A stretch of DNA of 64,000 nucleotides, taken from positions 3,727,501 to 3,791,500 of the forward strand of contig OX381720.1 in assembly GCA_947462335.1 (NCBI GenBank). The letters are read 5' to 3'. Of the stretch, positions 44,605-56,135 are shown piece by piece. Source of the DNA: Harmothoe impar (Eukaryota > Annelida > Polychaeta > Phyllodocida > Polynoidae). Below the pieces are notes generated by a model that was given only the letters and a program-made list of their open reading frames with translations, had not been told where the DNA came from and ran no database searches. How positions within the stretch are numbered: the first letter of the stretch is position 1; each line of letters begins with the position of its first letter. A program made the translations under genes and the position numbers.

Positions 44605-44936
44605 GGCTGTGTCTCACGACCTTGGGCCAATCTTTCTGTCTCTGACCGGGTGCCAGCTCTGACCGGGTGCCAGCTCTGACCGGGTGCCAGCTCTGACCGG
44701 CCTGAATAAAAACGGGTTATTTAGGGCAGATGGAGATAGAATTTGGCTGAAAAGGTTAATGGATGTTATAACTCTTTAAACTAGTCATTGGTTGTCCATT
44801 TTTATCATCATTTGCCCTAAATAACCTGTTTTTATTCAGGCCGGTCAGAGCTGGCACCCGGTCAGAGCTGGCACCCGGTCAGAGCTGGCACCCAGTCAGA
44901 GACAAAAACATTGGCCCAAGGTCGTGAGACACAGCC
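44605..44936. mobile_element. Foldback element with 17-bp tandem arms, copy B
   Basis: Same GGCTGTGTCTCACGACCTTG ends as copy A, with TATA duplicated on both sides (44601-44604, 44937-44940). Only three repeat units per arm (variant CCAGCTCTGACCGGGTG). The centre is itself inverted (CCTGAATAAAAACGGGTTAT at the left and its near-complement at the right) and differs from that of copy A. Confidence 0.9.
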
Positions 44937-44940
44937 TATA

Positions 44941-45657
44941 ACAAAAAAAGAATTGCATTTATATATGAATTTGCCTTTGCTCAGTGTGAATTCTCCCAAC
45001 TGGCAGTTGGGAGAATCACTCACTTATAGAGCTCAAAACAGGGTCGGAATGTGAAGGTCTGTCAACATTGCCCCTTGTTTACATCATGTAATACAATTTA
45101 TTTTGCTTATTCCAGCTCATTTAAGATTGACCCATTCAATATCTCAATATACCAATTTACTAGACGTTTCTATCGACTCCCTAGCCAGAATGACAAGGCA
45201 TTATAAAAGGGTCATTTAACATAGGATCAGATACGCATTGAACGATCATCCAGACCCTCCAGCCACCCTACCTGGGGAGACGAGAGTTCCAGTCTGGTAA
45301 ATCGGTGGCGGGAGTTTCCATGCACTACCGCCACCCCTCAGCAACTTGTACCATTTCATCACTCTCCGAGCGTAGCCTCTCTTCCGTAGTATTGACTCTG
45401 CTTGGCGAGTGAGCAAAAAGTCACGGGATCCGCAACTTCAAAACCTCACAAACTTTCACGTCAAATAAGAATGTAAAACGGACTTCCAAGGCATATTGGT
45501 CAGTTCTAAACCTTACTAGATACCAATAGAACGGAGTTACATGAGTTCTTGGTTTGCATTAACGCACATATTTCACAGGAGCAAAGAAATTCGCCAAGTT
45601 CTCTATTATCGCTCAGTCAATATGACTTGGGCCAGAGCTTTGGCTTGGGAGTTGTTA
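44941..45657. other. Stretch without a recognisable gene
   Basis: Contains a small inverted repeat (CAACTGGCAGTTG) near 44998. No exon or repeat family is recognised. Confidence 0.45.
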
Positions 45658-45980
45658 GGGAGTGATCATTTATTATCAACAGGGGGGGGGTGGTGGGTTT
45701 GGGGGGGGGGGCAAAAAAATTTGGACCCCTTGACCGGGGGGGGGCAAAAAAATTTGGACCCCTCTTAGGGGGGGGGGTAAAAAAATTTAACCTGTTTTGA
45801 GCCAAAAAGCCCGCGCGTTACTATGCTTCAAAGGGCCCGCGCACGAGCCGATTTTCGACCCTAAGGGGGGGGGGGGGGTAAAAAATTTCGACCCCTTGAC
45901 CGGGGGGGGGCAAAAAAATTACGCGCGCTCCGCGCGGAAACCCACCACCCCCCCCCTGTTGTTAAAAAATGATCACTCCC
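45658..45980. mobile_element. G-run foldback MITE, copy 3
   Basis: GGGAGTGATCATTTATTATC inverted against AAAAAATGATCACTCCC, with TTA on both sides (45655-45657, 45981-45983). Interior closely matches 38906-39224. Confidence 0.85.
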
Positions 45981-45983
45981 TTA

Positions 45984-46883
45984 TGAAAGTGAAACTCTTA
46001 ACTAAAATGCATCAGGGTTGGGGTCTGGATGGAAGGGGAGGGGAGTCCGCATGTTGCCTCTTGTTGGTTTATATGGTAAATGTCACCTGTCGCTTAACCC
46101 TTTCAAGGCGGTATAATGCATTCATGCATCATGCCCGGTCTTCATTCATGAATCATGTCATGATTCTTTAATACATGAAATAAATGAATACAGCCCTGGC
46201 GAGTAACTCGCCAATATACTGCATTACTCACCGGGGTTGGCTGTTTCCCTGCCTCACGCGTTCGCACCAACGACGTAGGAGTCTACGCGACAACCCAGGG
46301 AAACAGCGTATCACCGGGGCAGCTTTGGTGCATAATGACGACAAATGTCATCTTTAAATATAGCCTTCAAGAACCTGTCATGTTCCATGTCGAATTGAAG
46401 TACCAATGACTATGTCACCTTTTCCACCTATTATGTTGTATGTCGAATTTAAGAAATGACCATGTCACCATGTAAAATTTAATTATTTTAGTGCCCATGG
46501 AAGAGGATCAGTCTATCCCAACTCCTGTGTTCTCTGGGCTAAATGGCACCTACTATGTCTTACTATAATTATGTACCAGGTACCGGGTATAATTATCATA
46601 CTAGTAATGTATACAGGTACCTATTTAATTAACTACCGGGTAGATCTACAGTACATACCAAGGTACGGGTATCTTGATAAGGAGGATATACCATAGTACA
46701 CAATGTACCTGTGCCTATCTGAAACTAGCTGATAGCGGATCCAATTCAGAGATAAGCCTATCTGGTCCATCTACTGCATAAGCCTAGTCTGGTAGGCTTG
46801 TAACCCTACTTAGACTAAGACTTAGTGCTTTGAGTGGTAGCCTCTCCGTAGATGGTGTGAGATGAAGTTTAGTCTATGACTGA
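45984..46883. other. Intergenic stretch with MITE remnants
   Basis: 46094-46340 carries a TTAACCCTTTCAAGG end and GCAGCCCTGGCGAGTAACTC, parts of the TTAA/CATGATGCA MITE family, plus a GCTGTTTCCCTG inverted pair. 46380-46490 has the CATGTCGAATTTAAG repeat. No gene. Confidence 0.5.
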
Positions 46884-47080
46884 TACCGTATCGTCGCGAT
46901 AAAGCGCCTGGTCTTGAAAGAGCGCCGGTCTTGAATAAGCGCCGGGGGTATAGGGGCCTCCAAATGTTCCTTAAGCACTAAAAACATGACCTTGAATAAG
47001 CGCCTGTCTTGTATAAGCGCCTTTGTAAGAGCCCCACCAAATTGAAGAGCGCCCCGGCGCTTAATCGCGACGGTACGGTA
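46884..47080. mobile_element. TA-flanked palindromic MITE (CCGTA..TCGCGAT), copy 2
   Basis: TACCGTATCGTCGCGATAAA is mirrored by TTAATCGCGACGGTACGGTA. The interior has GGTCTTGAATAAGCGCC phrases shared with 2740-2951. It lies 375 bases upstream of the GPR143 start. Confidence 0.8.
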
Positions 47081-47454
47081 AGTGTCAATACCGATAGGCC
47101 TACAAAGGCTACATGTGATAGAGTATACCATAAAACCTCGCCCAACCCTCGTATAAGCCACACCCTTACTCTGGACCTATCCTATAAGCCGATCTGACGC
47201 GCGTGCTAGCCACCGCCTATATGGAAAAAACGGATCTGAGGTATTAAAGCAGCTTCAAGAGAATGCCAGGTCACCGTTACAAATTTAAGGATCAACCCCT
47301 CCCCCCCCCCCCGCCCATAAGTCAGTGTATATATTCTAGAAGTCTTGACCTCTAAATAGGACACCAACAAATGCCCAAATAAATAGCACCATGTCATCAT
47401 CTTGTAATATGCATGTCTCCTTCATTACAACGCAGGGCTAAGTAACTGGATAAG

Positions 47455-50400
47455 ATGGCATCGATTCGCCTCGAGTCGATCTGTTGTCAGTTTGACGGTA
47501 ACGCGACAGACGGACACCAGCACCTGAACCTCAAGCTGCACTACGACATCTACAACAGTCTGTGTATGGTGTCGGCCACAGTCAGCATCATCGGCTCCAT
47601 ATACCAGGTAGGGGGCTCAGCCACACCTAAAAAAGTTGTATCCCGACCGACTCTACATATTTGGGTCGACCCTAATTCTTTAAAGAAATTTTTTTCATTT
47701 TTGAGAAAATTGGTGACATTTTTGGGGATTTTACTACTAAAACCAGCTGTGTTTCTTTTTTTTAGGAAAAAAGGAGCTTTAAAAAAAAGAATAAAACATC
47801 GACCTACCGATGCTATGAATTTATTGAACCAGGGCACCTCTGTGCCAGGTTCTTATACGACAGGTATTTTTGCACTTTTTGTCAAAAAATGCCTTGCTTT
47901 CGGTCTCTTATTTTCCTGTGAAAAATCTGGAAATAAAATATTTAAATGCTGCCACATCCAAGTTTTGATCAATGCCAATCCATGCCATCAAACATTGAAA
48001 CCTAAAAAGCAATATTTCATACATAAAATTGATATTGAAAAAAAGTCACTTAACCCTATAAGGCCGAGCATCGACTATAGTTGATGCCATGGGGGGCCGA
48101 GCATTGACTATAGTCGATGCCATGGGGGGCCGAGCATCGACTATAGTCATCTTAACTCTATGGGATTCCCAAAAGGCTCTGCCCTGGGAGAGTTCCTGTA
48201 AAAATGCCCCGCCCCCCACAGCTGGCCTTGAAGATTTTGGCCGGCCTTGAAGGGTTAAATAGCACAAAACCAACTTTTTCAGGTCAATGCTAAAGGGTGG
48301 GGTTTCAAGTAAAGTACAGACCTTCGTGAAGAGTCACTTTGCTCAGAATGCTCTTTTCTCTTATGTAAAAACGGGGTGAGATGCTTTTTGAGACGCTCTG
48401 TGGGCGGAATATTGCATATACCTTCGGTAACCTTCATGGAAATGAAGGTAAGGCAGTAGTTTACACAGAGAACAAAATACCATTCATGGTTTCGAGGCTA
48501 CAAGAGAGTTGGAAGCGAGGCTAGCGCACGCCACACGTCAAAGGGTCGCTACTGGTGCTTCTCGTACTGCGTGAGATGTCAACGTGTGCAGACGAAATTG
48601 TACCACCCATATCGTCCGATCGACTCGCTTTTTGATAGGGACAAAAGGCGGTACATGCACATCCACACCCACCTGCTCTCCCACACCCACCTGCTGGCCT
48701 GAAATGGAATAACATACATGTATGACACATGACTTGAGGGTACTTTTTAACAAGGAATTCATTTCTAATGCCAGAATTTACCAATGAATGATTACAAGGG
48801 AGTACTATATCTAAGTACATGATAAACTCCAGCTCCAGCTCCAGCTCCAGCTTACCCTGAGTCATCTGTGAGGACACTCACACGCTCAATCTAACACTCA
48901 CACATCAGGGGAGACTGCCCTGGTTCATATGTGATATCAATCACATATACCATTCATTTTTGGCCATGTTACCGGAAAACTACTTTATTTCTTCCGGCCT
49001 AACAAATCACTATATCAGAATATCGATTATCGCATAAGAGCCTAGGACATTGCCTTTCCAGAATTGAAAACTTTTTGAGGAGAGTATTACTCCACATCAT
49101 TATAGCCAGTGGGGCTAGTACAGAAATAAACAGCTTAAAATTTGGCCTTTTTTAAAGTTGATTGGACATGCCATTCTTCTGTATTAAAATATCAATATAA
49201 TCGGAATATTGAGACCAAAATAGTGATTATTGAAATCAAAATGTTGTCACTGACATGCTGTCTACCAGGTGTTCCCGCGGCCCCCTGTCCTCACCCACCG
49301 GAGTACCCGCGGGGCCGACTCCGCCCAGCGACAGACATCCATCATAAACTGGCTCGCTGTAGCCGATCTACTCGCATCTATAGGTGAGAGAATTTATAAA
49401 CCGTAATTAATTCTCATTCACGAGTATGTCTTATACGCGAGTGTGGTTTATAAGGGGGCCGGGTTTTTTTTCAATTTTTTTCCCAGGGGCCGGGGGTTTC
49501 CAAAATCCCATAGAGTTAAGTCAATTATAATCGACATCCGGCCCCACATGGTGTAGTAAATAATCGACATCCGGCCAGGGATGGATGTCAATTATAATCG
49601 ACATCCGCCCTCAATGGGTTAACTTGCCATAACCAGACCCGCTGTGCGGCTTAGATGATTCTCCTAAGTTAGAGGGGCGGCTTATAGGCCAGAACGTACA
49701 GTATACATATGTACTGTACATGTGTATGGAGAGGCACTGGGTTGCTTCCCTGACTCCTAACTGTAAAGGATCTAGTATAAAGCCTACATGATTGAACCTC
49801 AATATTTAATATGTTATATTTTATAAGTAAATATGAATAATTACCAAATTATATCCATCGGCATCTTATGCAATAAACTAGTTCGTATTATGCAGAGAGA
49901 TGGTAACAAAACGTTTGTTTCAAATTTACTTTTGTTTTATACCATACAAACTTAAGTGAACGCAATTTCACAGCTTGGATTAACATTATCGATGATAAAT
50001 TTTTTAGTTAATGAAAAAATAAAATAATTTTTTTAAATTTCGGTCCTCTGTGGTCAGGTATCCTAATTCGGGCGGTGGTGTGGTTGGCGGGTTTCGGACC
50101 CTCACACACGGGAATGGCGGACGCCCGACACATATTCTGTGCAGCCATATCGGTAAGTTGCTATTTTTTCTTTAAAAAAGGATTCATTGCTCATAACATT
50201 TAGCACAATTGTGAGAATAAGCTTTGCTAACTGTATTATGATATCCAAGAAAGGTAATATGTAGGCACTTACCGTGAATTCTTGTGTAGAAGCCGCAACT
50301 TGTACATAAGTCAAAAGTCCAGAACCCCATTATGGCTTATAGGATCCTCCCATAGTCTGAGTGCGGCTAATATGAGGATATTTGCTGGTAGCACAGTACT

Positions 50401-53400
50401 TAAGTCGCCATAATCAGACCCCCTGTACGGCTTATTGGATTCTCCCAAAATCTAGCTGTGGCTAATACGCGAGTTTAGCATATACGTGAGAATTTAAAAT
50501 AAACACATTTACCGTATTCAACGTAATAAGCGCCCTCCCCCTATTAAGCGCCCCCTCCCGTATAAGGACATTTTTGGACTAGAACAACGGCTCAAATTTC
50601 CATATTTTGGAGACAATTAAACTCTTAAGTACTTAAAACGCCATCAAAATATTTTTATAGGCACCCAGGGCGCTTATTACGTCGAATACGGTAATCGAAA
50701 ATCAAAAGTAGCCAATATTTGATTTTGCTTTTATTGCAGGGCTGGATCCAGTTTTGTTACATGTGCACCTACTTCTGGACCATGTGTTACGCCTTAGATG
50801 TCTTTAGAGCCGTCCACGACAAACCTGGGTAGGTACCTCCCGGATACAGGGTGTGAAATATCCCTGTGATTTATGTGAATCCACTGAGAAAAAATAATGC
50901 CATATACATTTGTATAAAGAAAAGAGAGTGGGGGGGGGGGGGTCTTATCTGTAGTATCTGACCAGGGATGTAGAGAACCCCTGATCTGATCCTTCACAGA
51001 TTTATTTAAATTCCAAACTTTAGATATGTAATTTGAATGAACCTGGGAATAAAAGGCAGTTTCTAAGTGCATAAACAACGTTAAGTGTAATATTGTTTTA
51101 ATGAAGAGCATTTGTAATGCTCCACAATATCGCTGTGAGGTTGTTTTCTTGGGGAAAGAGGTGAACTTTGATTTTAATACCCTTTTATATGCATTTTAAT
51201 ATCTACATGTATACATTACCATCATATCCATGACGACAAAAAGATAAATTAGCTACCTCACCAGTTGGGACACTATCTTTAATAAATTGGCAAAGCCTTA
51301 ACTATCATATATATATTTTCTATTTCCTTCCGATGACATCCTGTCATACTAAACAAATCACCTATGTGATACTGTCCCTCATGAAAGATGCATTTCGTTC
51401 AAGATAGGCAAACATATGCCTAAAGCCCACAGCGGACGGGCCTGACTAGATCGGTATCTAGGGTCACAGAACTTGTCTGCGGTGACATCCTCCGGATTGA
51501 GTTGGGACGATCAAATGTCTTTGATATTGCCCGACTCGGTCTGCCGACAGCGCCCGCATCCTCTAAAAAGGGCCGCATGGGTGTTTTTTTCACCTTTTAA
51601 GAAAAAAATGGCCTAAAATGGCCGCATCTAAAATAAGACAAGTTGCAAAATGATCAATATCTCAGCTCATAATAAGGGTAGAAACCTAATTTAAAGGGGG
51701 TTTTAGAGCTAATTTCCAATTACAAACTATCAATTTTCTAAAAAAAAAAGAAAGAAAAAGGCCCTCCCGCCCCTCCAAAAAAAAGTGTAACAAATAAAAT
51801 AAAAAAGCGCCCTCCCGCACCCTTTTTTTACTAAAAAGTGTCCGCAAAGCTGAAAATTGATTTTAAGTGGCCTAAGCTTACCGCATACATGTACATGTTT
51901 GTTAATAGCGTGTTGTGTTGTCTGTATGTAGGTGCGGCCCCCTGTACCACGTGTTTGGCTGGGTGATCCCCGGGCTGCTCTGTCTGATGGGCCTCCTCCC
52001 CTTCTACACACCCGGACTCACTCAGTAAGAAGAAACTTTATATTATTCATCTTACCCTTTAAGCACAGCACTGTAGGGCTCAACAAATCGCTGTGTCCAG
52101 TGCCCGTGACAAAAAATCGACTGGACACAGAGAAATTTGAACATTGCACCCAGTGGACACAACTTAACCTGAGCTAAAATATTAGGCAAATGATATTAGC
52201 TTTGTCTTATACACCATTCAAAAGCTTGAGTTATTAGGATTCTGAGTTTAAACGTGAGTATCTGAATGCAAGGACCCGAAAAATCATCTTATTTAAAGAG
52301 AAATATACATCTAAATGATAGAATTAACGATTTGTCGAGCCCCGTGTCAGCAGTGCCATAATGCACGATGCCACTTTGTCAGCATTAAGCAGTTGGAGGA
52401 ATGCATAAGTGCTACGCCATGGGGTTGATGGCTCCCGAACACCTTAACAAGTATGCAAATGAAACACAATGTAACCATAATACGAGATTTCCAATATGAA
52501 ATAAAAAGAGACAATTGGACATGACATAAAAAAAAAACTGTAAAAAAAGAGAAGAAATAAAACGATACTGTATTTATGATATTGTGGTATGTTTGTAGGT
52601 GTGGTACGGAGCTGCAGTTCGCCTTGCCGCACTACCTGGTGACCTACATCCCCATACTGATGGTGATGATCGGGAACCCTATCGTCTACTACCTCACACA
52701 ACGAGAAGGTAGGCGCCCAGTCTGTTCATGTATCACTGTAAATTCTCACATATAAGCCTAACTCGCGTATGAGCCGCACCCCTAACTTTGGTAAATCGAG
52801 TATAAGCCTCAGAGAGGGTCTGAAAATTGTTGATTTAGTACTGTAGTTTACTTGGTAAAAACTCGCGTATAAGCCTCACCCAGACCTTGGGCTCATCCTG
52901 TAAGCCGCAGCGCCGATCTGATTCAGAATTTACACTACCTCACACAGTGCTGCACGTTAACATAATACATGAATGCATTATGCCCTTGGTCGTCAGAATA
53001 TAACTTGTGAGTGCTGCACTCAGGGTTAAGACACTCCCGAAGGGTGGGTATGCCGCACCAATGAGTAACTCACCGGTGCTGCATTGGTGCACCATGACGA
53101 CATATCCATCTTTTAGCAACATGTCGTCCTTAATAAAGAGTTAAAGGGTGACCAGAGATGACTAACTACACGTGTATTGTTTTCAGTACAAGCCACGTTA
53201 CGGAGTAGAGGGCTGTACACCAACCAGGAGAGACAGATCCTGAAGGGCATCCAGACCAAGTTCCTGCTCGTCATGCTCGTCTTCTACATCTGGTGAGGAG
53301 GCTTAATGCATGAAGGTATCATGCCCTTGGTCGGCATGATGCATGAATGCAGCCCTGGCGAGTAACTCGCCAGTGCTGCATTCATGCATCACGCCGACCC

Positions 53401-55908
53401 TACGGGGTTGCGACACTGTCGGAGGGTCGGCATGATGCACTGATGCAGCACCGGTGAGTTACTCTCCTGGGCTGCTTTGGTGAATCATAACGACAAACGT
53501 CATATTTTAGCGACATGCCGTCTTTTATATCTGATGAGGTTGGTTAACAATTTAACCTGTTTACCCTTTAAAGTTAATGTCCCAACTGTTGCAGTAACTT
53601 ATTTTAATATTTTGCATAAAGATAGTGCATGGGGATTTCAGCCGTAGGTATGTGAAATTATCAAATCTCTATCAGAACTATTTCTGTACAAAAATCCCCA
53701 CACAGCAGGCCATACCAAATTTTGTCTGCACAGCCGTATATAAAGCGATTAGCATGCCTCTATTACACTGTGCAACGACGAAAAAAAAAACGGGGGCAGA
53801 CCTAGCTGACTAGACTAATTTGAGGTCACTGAATCCAAAAATGATGGTAAAAAATGCCTCATAAGTATCAGTTTCAAGATATTCTAACCATGTTTATTTG
53901 TCGGTCTACACTACTTAATATATGGTCCGACCAATACACAGCGGGGACAGCATTCATAAAAAATTGTCAATTTTCTTTGCCTGGCAGAGATAATATGACT
54001 CTGAAGCACATTTAGTGGTAACATACCATAAAAAACTGGATTCTACACTGATATGAAGCTAAATTAGTGATATTTTACCGATATTAATTGAAAAAATACC
54101 ATAAAATGTATAGATTGCATATAACATTTTTTAAAGCTACTATGATCAGAATTGTGACCCGTTCTGACAAGAGGTACCTTCAGAGAAGCTATTATAACTG
54201 TTTTTAGCCCCCACCAGTGCCAGAATCCCAAGAAGAGTAATAAATACACAGAAAATTGCTCGGATAACCCTTTATGCAGAATACAATGATAGATCATTGG
54301 TGTTACATCTTTAGGATTAAAATTCTATATCTATAATGGGTTTTTTAGACAAAAATGGTACAAAGGCCAGTTTCTGGTTACTATGGTAGCCATTGAAACC
54401 TAATTTTACATAAAACATTAGCCAGGTACATTGCTGGAATATGGTCAGAGGTGGTCCTTATGGGGAATACAATAGGAAGACAAAGCAACCTTTTTAAGCA
54501 CTAGTTATATGTTTCAAAGTGTTATTTTGGACCTATTTATTCACCTAGAATATTTATTTCTATAACAGATCAGTAAAATATTAATAATGTAATTAGTTAA
54601 AAATGAGTTTGACATGAAAAGAAGCATTTCCCTACCTATTTGAACAAATAGAGTCTATATAAGCTCTAACTGGGTATACAAATAAGACCATGTGAAAATC
54701 TGAAAACTGAGACTTACCACACAATTTTGAGTGCTATTTTTGAATTCCCCAGGTCAAAATACATAAGAATAATTGAGTCTGGTCCCGTTTTTTTTCAATT
54801 TTTGAAAATTTGTTGTACAGTGTTATAAGACACAAGGTGACGGATGTGTGCAGTGGATACAAGATATTCTCATTAGTGAATAAAGACCTCGTAGCTCATT
54901 TCCATGTATTCTCATGTTAGTGCATCATATCATGTACAGGTGGCAGCATATCTCAGGTGGTTGACTATGCCCGTCTGTTCATCAGAGGACATACATCCAG
55001 CCGATATCAAAGTATATATTCAGGGGCTAAAGCTAATTACAAAACACATTTGTATCTATGAAGGTCAATTTTAGCCACCCCAGTTGGGATACCAACTTTA
55101 AGGTTAAAGTTTTCATTTTGGGATGGGGGATAAATTATTTTTTAAATAGATAAATACAATGATATTAATAACCACATTTCGCATTTTCCAGTTGGACAGC
55201 AAACATCATAGATGGGGTGCTCATCATCTTCAAAGACCGAGCCTCGTCATTCTTCATGATCGCCATCTGGCACTTTATGGTATGTTCCCTCACGCCTTAT
55301 GTAGTAACTCATGTCCAGTCCAATGTAGCATGTGTTCTAATTACTGCGCGCTTTACAGAAATTTTGTTTGGTGTTTTTTTTGGTGCAAAAATAATTAAAT
55401 TTAAAATAAGATAAAAAGCACGTAATATGGAAGTATTTGGTATCAAATCATTCAAGCTTTAAATTGTGTCAGCAATACAATCATCTAGAAATATCCTGCA
55501 TTCCCACAACTCTAGCAGATCATTAATCTCCTAATATAAGTACTAAAACGGGAAGATTTCCAGGAAGTTTCCAGGAAGTTTTAAACTTCTTGACTGGAGT
55601 TCCTATATCTAATTGTGTTCATCGTGAAAATCTGAAGATTTCTTACTTCATCTACCTCTATAATCAATGAAAACCCCTTGTGGTATTGCATATTGCAGGC
55701 ATTAACAAACCCACTGCAGTCGTTCCTCAACTCGTTGGTGTACCGCGGGGTTGGAGGGTTCTGCCGGTGCTGCCGACGGTCCGAGGGCAGAGCCAACCCG
55801 CCGGCCGACATCCAGGCACCCCGGCAGCACCTGGAGGAGTCGACCGAGGTGTCCCCACTCCTCTCCTTCCGCAAGTCCGGTCACGTCTCCAGTAGGTCTA
55901 CGTCTTAA
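47455..55908 (+). CDS. GPR143: GPR143 (ocular albinism type 1) orthologue, nine exons, 352 aa
   Basis: Seven-transmembrane G-protein-coupled receptor; the vertebrate protein acts in melanosome/endolysosome membranes of pigment cells and responds to L-DOPA. Exons: 47455-47607, 49269-49383, 50058-50152, 50740-50828, 51932-52024, 52599-52708, 53187-53292, 55192-55279, 55699-55908. All have GT/AG junctions, matching phases and a sum of 353 codons including stop. Landmarks shared with vertebrate GPR143: MASIRLESICC start, INWLAVADLLASIG, IRAVVWLAGFG, GWIQFCYMCTYFWTMCYA, GLYTNQERQILKGIQTKF, VFYICWTANIIDGVLIIF and ALTNPLQSFLNSLVYRG. The C-tail is short (RHLEESTEVSPLLSF) and poorer than the ~404-residue human protein. 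Its TAA stop is part of a TTAA target duplicated by a MITE. Introns hold several MITEs. Confidence 0.93.
48054..48254. mobile_element. TTAA-flanked MITE in GPR143 intron 1
   Basis: TTAA (48050-48053 and 48255-48258) brackets CCCTATAAGGC..GCCTTGAAGGG inverted ends. The interior has two and a half 43-bp units, each with the perfect palindrome GCATCGACTATAGTCGATGC or a variant. TTAA duplication is typical of piggyBac-type transposition. Confidence 0.75.
50510..50693. mobile_element. TA-flanked CCGTATTC MITE, copy 3, in GPR143 intron 3
   Basis: Same termini and similar length as 28878-29066; flanked by TA on both sides. Confidence 0.83.
52737..52933. repeat. Palindromic repeat with TATAAGCC core in GPR143 intron 6
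   Basis: GTAAATTCTCACATATAAGC at the left and AGAATTTAC at the right bound internal CGCGTATAAGCC(T/G)CACC repeats. Related sequences occur at 35195, 36018, 49400-49680, 50265-50490, 60933-61146 and 62170-62310. Confidence 0.6.
52950..53150. mobile_element. CATGATGCA-family MITE in GPR143 intron 6
   Basis: Inverted GAATGCATTATGCC/GTCGTCC and GCAGC blocks with AGTAACTCACCGGTGCTGCA in the centre. Degenerate ends near TTAA. Confidence 0.55.
53303..53520. mobile_element. CATGATGCA-family MITE in GPR143 intron 7
   Basis: Contains GGCATGATGCATGAATGCAG, the palindromic GGCGAGTAACTCGCC centre and GCTGCATTCATGCATCA inverted to the first block; starts 11 bases after the exon-7 donor. Confidence 0.65.
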
Positions 55909-56131
55909 CCCTTTAAGGACGCATGTCGCTAAAAGATGACATTTGTCGTCATGATGCACCAATGCAGTGGCGGCATTGGTGCATCATGCCGACCCTCCGG
56001 GAGTGTCACAACCCTGTAGGGTTGGCATGATGCTTGAATGCAGCACTGGTAAGTTACTCGCCAAGGCTGCATTCATGCATCATGACGACCAAGAGCATGA
56101 TGCATTAAGGCATGATGCTCTCCTTAAAGGG
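55909..56131. mobile_element. TTAA-flanked (piggyBac-like) MITE at the GPR143 stop codon
   Basis: TTAA at 55905-55908 and 56132-56135 brackets CCCTTTAAGGA..TCCTTAAAGGG inverted ends. The interior is the CATGATGCA/GCAGC palindromic family. The left TTAA supplies the TAA stop of GPR143. Confidence 0.85.
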
Positions 56132-56135
56132 TTAA

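Noticed and set aside
47620..48084. Continuation of the first GPR143 frame beyond 47607 as one long exon
   Set aside because: Sequence after the CAG/GTAGGG donor loses GPR143 similarity and is Phe/Lys-rich intron; exon 2 at 49269 continues the family alignment in phase.
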